Shown here: positions 59,815-64,000 of the stretch, one piece after another
Position numbering within the stretch: the stretch's first letter is position 1
Layout: each line of letters starts with the position of its first letter
From: Shewanella sp. OPT22
Lineage (GTDB): Bacteria; Pseudomonadota; Gammaproteobacteria; Enterobacterales; Shewanellaceae
DNA length: 64,000 nt
Assembly (NCBI RefSeq): GCF_004168585.1
Contig: NZ_PGVH01000040.1
Coordinates: 205,907-269,906 of the forward strand
Direction: 5' to 3'
Position numbers and translations under genes: made by a program
Notes under the pieces: generated by a model
Database searches by the model: none
What the model was told of the DNA's origin: nothing
Seen by the model: only the letters and a program-made list of their open reading frames with translations

Positions 59815-60341
59815 AACGTTACCTTCGGTTTTCCATATTTTAAACTGTTATATCAACATTTGAGACACTTGCACCTATTTAGTTCAACTACCGCAAATAA
59901 AGGATAAAAAACTAAAATATACCGTCTAAACAAATTTATTTCTTTTATGTTGCAATAACATAAATATTTTCACCAAAAACAAACAATGTAAAGATATCAT
60001 AAATAAGTATTTTTGTGACATTGATCACACTTTTGAATTTGTTGATGTAATTTTTTTGTAGATCGTATACAGAATCCTAATTTGTGAAGCTGTATACAAT
60101 TTAATCACTGTGAACAGCATTTCATTTAATCTCTCATAAAAACCCCAAGATCTTTAATAAATTGTCAATTTTATTGCATACAAATTTACAACAAACTCAT
60201 ATTTAAAGTTAAGTGTGTGTTAATTGACCAAACACTATAAAAGCGAGGATTATCAATCAATCTTTGATTCAGCTTTCGTTCAGAATGCATATTTATCAAA
60301 GTTGGTTAACATAAAAATTATAAATTTTCAGGGATTCGTAA
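59815..60341. other. Long AT-rich leader region of TonB receptor gene
   Basis: A 527-bp region between divergent genes. It holds the CRP box at 60016-60031, long A/T runs, and no gene. A short plus-strand frame at 60224-60442 overlaps the receptor start and is not convincing. Confidence 0.55.
60016..60031. promoter_or_regulatory. CRP box upstream of TonB receptor
   Basis: TGTGACATTGATCACA matches the CRP consensus TGTGA-N6-TCACA at all 10 defined positions. It is 311 bp upstream of the receptor start, within a long AT-rich leader, so control by cAMP-CRP of the receptor or the divergent lipoprotein is likely. Confidence 0.7.
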
Positions 60342-62849
60342 ATGAAACAATATTCAGTTTTATCTCGAGCAATTCAAATTTCACTTTTCGCTTCAATCAG
60401 TCATTCTGCCATTGCTGCAGACGAAGTTGCAGTAGGGAATGAACAAGCTGCCAGTGTTGAACGTATCCAAGTTACAGGCTCACGCATTCAACGCCAAGAT
60501 ATGGAAACTGCATCACCAGTGGCAGTGATTGACTCTCAAACTATTCGTACAGAAGGTTACACATCTGTTGATGAGATTTTACAGTCACAGCCCTCTATGG
60601 CAGGTGCGGCACTTGGCGCAACGTCGAATAACGGTTCAGGTGGTTCTGCACAAGTCGACTTAAGAGGCATGGGAGCCAACCGAACTCTGGTTCTATTAAA
60701 TGGACGTAGAATGGTCAGTTCAGGTACCGGTGCAGACAGTGCAGTTGACCTGAACACAATCCCTGTAGCCATGATTCAGCGTGTAGAAATCTTAAAAGAT
60801 GGTGCATCAGCGGTTTACGGTTCAGATGCGATTGCGGGTGTGGTTAACATCATTACTCGTAAAGACTTTGAAGGATTACAGGTAGATGTAAACGGTAGTA
60901 TCAGTTCTGAAAATGACGCTGAAAACCTTGAGTTAAGCGGTTTATACGGCTTCAATACAGAAACAGGTAATTATACTTTCGGATTGTCGTATACAGATAG
61001 AAAAGGTGCAATGCAAGGCGACCGTGATTGGGTACCCGTTGGCTCAAGTTCTTTTGTTCCTGAAGGTTCTTTGGGTGGCAAAGTCAAAGACAAAGATGGA
61101 AATTGGGTCGCTCGTACTGAAGGCTATGACTACACACAAGATAGCTGGCTACAAACTCCAAGTAAAAAGTACAGTTTCTTTGCCAATATGGTTAATGAAC
61201 TGGATAACGAAATTACTCTCACGGGTGATCTTCTTTACACTCGACGTGAATCAGAACAAATGATGGCACCACAACCAGCATCGGTGATGTTGGATGTTTG
61301 TGGTGAAGAAAACGTAGATCCCGCTAAATGTATCACTCTTGATCAAAAGATGATCGATGGTGGAATCGAACCAAACAATGGTCAAATTGAGTATCGTCAG
61401 CGTATGACAAATGCTGGTAATCGTATTTCTCAACAAGAAACAGATACTGTTCGTGCCTCTCTTGGTCTAGCAGGTCTCATCGATGTTCATACAGGCATTA
61501 CTTGGGATCTGTCGTACACATACGGTCGTAATGATGCAACCAGCAAGGTATATAACTCAATCAATGCCGTAAACATGGAAAACTCCATCTACGAAAACCA
61601 ACAAGATTGGTTCTATGGTGATAATTCCGCTCACATCAATGACGTCAGCTATACACAAGTTGCAGACGGTGGTAATGATCAACACTTGGTTTCTGCAGTC
61701 ATTAGTGGTGAAGCTTTTGACCTAGATGCAGGTGCTGTTGGTTATGCAATTGGTGCTGAATATCGCCGTGATAGTGGCTTTTTCACTCCGGACGAAGTAG
61801 TTCAGCGCGGTGAAGGGACATCTGCACAACAGGACCCAACCAAAGGCAGCTATGATGTTATTTCCGTCTACCAAGAACTCAGCATTCCATTCAGTGAAAA
61901 ACTGACAGGTGAATTCGCACTTCGTTTTGACGACTATTCCACATTCGGTAATGCAAGTACTTGGAAAATGGGACTCACCTATGCAGCAACAGATGAGTTA
62001 ATGTTAAGAACCGTTGCAGCGACTGGTTTTAGAGCACCAAACGTTAGTGAACTATTCGGTGGTAATGTTGGTTCGTTTGATTACTTGGATGACCCGTGGG
62101 GAAATGAAGAGGATCCACAAATCCTTGTGAATTATACCTCTGACGCAGATCTCACTGCAGAAGAGTCCACGTCATACACAGCAGGTTTTGTATATTCACC
62201 AGAAGCAATTGAAGGCTTATCACTGACATTAGACTGGTGGAAGTTTAATATCGACAATGCTATCGCTCGTATGGACGTGCAGGTTGGACTAAATCAATGC
62301 TTCACAGGTGATGTTGCAGCGTGCGAAACATTTAATATCACTCCAGATGGCAATTTAGATAACCTAACGAGCCCTTTAACAAACGTAGGTTATCAAGACA
62401 CCAGCGGTATTGATATGAATATTCAATATCAATTTGAAGCATTGGGATTAGACTGGAGAATTAATAACGATACCACCCATTTAATTAAGTTTGAGCAAGA
62501 CGATGTTGATTACACTGGTACCATCAGTGGTAACTACGGCGGTTACGCAGAGTACAAAAATAATTTTAATATCGTTGCGAAAGCTGAGAATTGGAGTGTT
62601 TCTTACTCAAATCGTTACCTAGGTGAAATGACAAACTTACTTAACGATGAAAAAGCAGAGTCTGTGCTTTATCACAATGTTGCTGCGACCTACTTCCTCT
62701 CAGATGAATTTAAAGCGACATTAGGCATCAAGAACCTAACGGATGAAAAGCCAGTCAGGGTCTATCAAGGCAATGATGCTGGTACCGTTCCAGAAGTTTA
62801 TGACACCATTGGACGTCAATTCTACATGGGTGTAACTTATAAAATGTAA
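60342..62849 (+). CDS. TonB-dependent outer-membrane receptor
   Basis: An 835-residue receptor. It has a signal peptide (to ...AIAA), a TonB-box-like region 'VERIQVTGSRIQRQD', a plug with 'VDLRGMGANRTLVLLNGRRM' and 'VEILKDGASAVYGSDAIAGVVNIIT' (in part), and a barrel ending 'QFYMGVTYKM'. This 'TGSRI' subclass in marine bacteria often imports peptides, sugars or polysaccharide fragments; no co-located substrate gene is present. The CRP box suggests carbon-source control. AGGGA lies 8 bases before ATG. Confidence 0.94.
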   Translation: MKQYSVLSRAIQISLFASISHSAIAADEVAVGNEQAASVERIQVTGSRIQRQDMETASPVAVIDSQTIRTEGYTSVDEILQSQPSMAGAALGATSNNGSGGSAQVDLRGMGANRTLVLLNGRRMVSSGTGADSAVDLNTIPVAMIQRVEILKDGASAVYGSDAIAGVVNIITRKDFEGLQVDVNGSISSENDAENLELSGLYGFNTETGNYTFGLSYTDRKGAMQGDRDWVPVGSSSFVPEGSLGGKVKDKDGNWVARTEGYDYTQDSWLQTPSKKYSFFANMVNELDNEITLTGDLLYTRRESEQMMAPQPASVMLDVCGEENVDPAKCITLDQKMIDGGIEPNNGQIEYRQRMTNAGNRISQQETDTVRASLGLAGLIDVHTGITWDLSYTYGRNDATSKVYNSINAVNMENSIYENQQDWFYGDNSAHINDVSYTQVADGGNDQHLVSAVISGEAFDLDAGAVGYAIGAEYRRDSGFFTPDEVVQRGEGTSAQQDPTKGSYDVISVYQELSIPFSEKLTGEFALRFDDYSTFGNASTWKMGLTYAATDELMLRTVAATGFRAPNVSELFGGNVGSFDYLDDPWGNEEDPQILVNYTSDADLTAEESTSYTAGFVYSPEAIEGLSLTLDWWKFNIDNAIARMDVQVGLNQCFTGDVAACETFNITPDGNLDNLTSPLTNVGYQDTSGIDMNIQYQFEALGLDWRINNDTTHLIKFEQDDVDYTGTISGNYGGYAEYKNNFNIVAKAENWSVSYSNRYLGEMTNLLNDEKAESVLYHNVAATYFLSDEFKATLGIKNLTDEKPVRVYQGNDAGTVPEVYDTIGRQFYMGVTYKM

Positions 62850-62870
62850 GCCTGTTTAATTATGTATTTG

Positions 62871-62896
62871 AGCCCGCTTTAAAAGCGGGCTTTTTT
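62871..62896 (+). terminator. Terminator after TonB receptor
   Basis: A hairpin agcccgcttt / aaaagcgggct followed by a T-run, about 20 bp beyond the receptor stop. Confidence 0.9.
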
Positions 62897-62983
62897 GTGC
62901 ATATTCTTGATTAACAAAATTTAATTAATCTGGAAATAGTATGTGGTGCTATAAAGTAGTTTTACTCCATTATCGAAAGCATT

Positions 62984-63577
62984 ATGGCAATTAAATCAGT
63001 AGCTCATTTGGAACAATTAATTGGCGAAGGAAACGTTTTATTACAAAAACAAAATTCTAAATATACTTCAATGATAGTGACTTTAGGTGACACCACTAGG
63101 ACATTCAAAATACATCATAGTCTTAATTTTAAATTTACAAAAGCTGCAAGAGAAAGTGAAAATTTACAAATGAGGCATAGGTTCAGTGATTTTATTAACA
63201 GTTCTAGTGTCAGTACGATTAATAGATATTTTAGAAATGGTCACTCCATTTCACAATATAAACAAGCATTGAACAAATATGGTTCAGTAAAAATGGGAAA
63301 TGGTGTCATAAATCAAGAGATATCAGAGCCTAAAGAACATGCGCACTCAATCGAACTGGATAGCCAACGAACTCCCCTAATGTCGCATCAAATACCAGCA
63401 GAAAGCCTTCTTAATCTATTTAAAGAAGAAATGTTTGAAACTGAAAATCCAGAATACTTCAGCCCAAGGTATGCAATCACAGGCCATAAAGATGAAGACG
63501 TTCAAGATCAATTTGAAGAACAACAACTAGAACGTGAATTAAATATGCTTCCGGATGTAGCTTTAACAGAATTGTAA
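62984..63577 (+). CDS. Orphan hypothetical protein next to tRNA-Lys array
   Basis: A 197-residue protein of unknown family. It starts MAIKSVAHLEQLIGEGN, has a basic, aromatic middle ('RHRFSDFINSSSVSTINRYFRNG') and an acidic C-terminal third ('DEDVQDQFEEQQLERELN'). No signal peptide or membrane helix. It is AT-rich compared with the receptor gene before it and lies immediately upstream of the tRNA cluster on the other strand. No strong ribosome site was seen. Acquired origin is an inference from placement and composition. Confidence 0.6.
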   Translation: MAIKSVAHLEQLIGEGNVLLQKQNSKYTSMIVTLGDTTRTFKIHHSLNFKFTKAARESENLQMRHRFSDFINSSSVSTINRYFRNGHSISQYKQALNKYGSVKMGNGVINQEISEPKEHAHSIELDSQRTPLMSHQIPAESLLNLFKEEMFETENPEYFSPRYAITGHKDEDVQDQFEEQQLERELNMLPDVALTEL

Positions 63578-63602
63578 CTGAATTATATTGCTAGACTTGT
63601 GT

Positions 63603-63678
63603 TGGTGGGTCGTGAAGGATTCGAACCTTCGACCAATTGGTTAAAAGCCAACTGCTCTACCGACTGAGCTAACGACCC
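63603..63678 (-). tRNA. tRNA-Lys (UUU)
   Basis: A 76-nt gene with encoded CCA. The anticodon loop CTTTTAA gives anticodon UUU. The acceptor stem GGGTCGT pairs with ACGACCC, and the T-arm GGTTCGAATCC is normal. It is the last of four near-identical copies transcribed on the minus strand. Confidence 0.97.
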
Positions 63679-63712
63679 ATCTTTAGTTTTAATTCCTGAA
63701 TAGCTCAAGAAA

Positions 63713-63788
63713 TGGTGGGTCGTGAAGGATTCGAACCTTCGACCAATTGGTTAAAAGCCAACTGCTCTACCGACTGAGCTAACGACCC
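63713..63788 (-). tRNA. tRNA-Lys (UUU)
   Basis: Identical in sequence to the copy at 63603; 34-nt spacer (with aattcctgaatagctc) separates them. Confidence 0.97.
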
Positions 63789-63823
63789 ATCTTTTAGTTT
63801 TAATTCCTGAATGGCTCAAGAAA

Positions 63824-63899
63824 TGGTGGGTCGTGAAGGATTCGAACCTTCGACCAATTGGTTAAAAGCCAACTGCTCTACCGACTGAGCTAACGACCC
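63824..63899 (-). tRNA. tRNA-Lys (UUU)
   Basis: Third identical copy, 35-nt spacer differing by one or two bases from the first. Confidence 0.97.
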
Positions 63900-63934
63900 A
63901 TTTTTTAGTTTTAATTCCTGAATGGTTCAAGAAA

Positions 63935-64000
63935 TGGTGGGTCGTGAAGGATTCGAACCTTCGACCAATTGGTTAAAAGCCAACTGCTCTACCGACTGAG
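63935..64000 (-). tRNA. tRNA-Lys (UUU), cut by window end
   Basis: Fourth copy; its 5' end (about 10 nt) lies beyond the window. The array may continue. Confidence 0.95.

Noticed and set aside
63600..64000. Regular 110-bp repeats that could suggest a CRISPR or satellite
   Set aside because: Each unit folds as a complete tRNA-Lys gene with CCA; the regularity is a tRNA array.

Overview
The window looks like chromosomal DNA of a marine gammaproteobacterium, probably close to Shewanella (Shewanellaceae/Alteromonadales). The evidence is the canonical gammaproteobacterial block rpsB-tsf-pyrH-frr-uppS-cdsA-dxr-rseP-bamA-skp-lpxD-fabZ-lpxA-lpxB-rnhB-dnaE-tilS, an rcsF-trmO-proS neighbourhood as in enterics, TonB-dependent receptors, a CCGSCS-tailed small protein, and an AT-leaning composition. 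The genus is an inference; no rRNA is present.

Layout. 1-3557: a thiamine-salvage cluster (TonB receptor C-terminal part, YkoF-like thiamine-binding protein, PnuC/PnuT-type transporter, thiamine-kinase-like protein). 3563-5290: a coiled-coil orphan gene and a small CCGSCS protein with a perfect FNR-type box upstream. 5427-8475: an array of small minus-strand genes separated by about six attC sites, that is, an integron cassette array with no integrase in the window. 8476-11384: an accessory stretch with three MITE-like elements, one of which interrupts a GNAT acetyltransferase gene. 11385-15873: a GNAT protein, tdk, nhaC-type antiporter and etfBA. 16399-24997: H-NS, two amidohydrolases, rcsF, trmO, an acyltransferase and proS. 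25215-28756: a USP-fold deubiquitinase-like protein, a patatin phospholipase and a diguanylate cyclase. 28743-50364: the large minus-strand block for tRNA-Ile lysidylation, DNA polymerase III alpha, lipid A/envelope biogenesis, isoprenoid/phospholipid synthesis and translation. It is interrupted by one plus-strand orphan gene (33773-35266), and it lacks accA between dnaE and tilS. 50646-58799: map, glnD, dapD, a nucleoside hydrolase, a membrane orphan and aroH. 58863-64000: two exported small proteins, a TonB receptor with a perfect CRP box, an orphan gene, and a tandem array of at least four near-identical tRNA-Lys genes.

The most notable signal is a scattered set of orphan genes set singly between housekeeping genes: 3563-4855, 25215-26525, 33773-35266, 56505-57425 and 62984-63577. 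Three have Ser/Thr-rich N-termini without Sec signals, one has a hydrophobic hairpin flanked by coiled-coil segments, and one carries both boxes of the eukaryotic ubiquitin-specific protease (C19) family with every catalytic position filled. My inference is a dispersed repertoire of host-directed secreted proteins, which would suit an animal-associated marine bacterium. No secretion apparatus is visible here. The second notable signal is the cassette array, whose attC sites can be checked internally because the start of each cassette pairs with the left end of its own attC.
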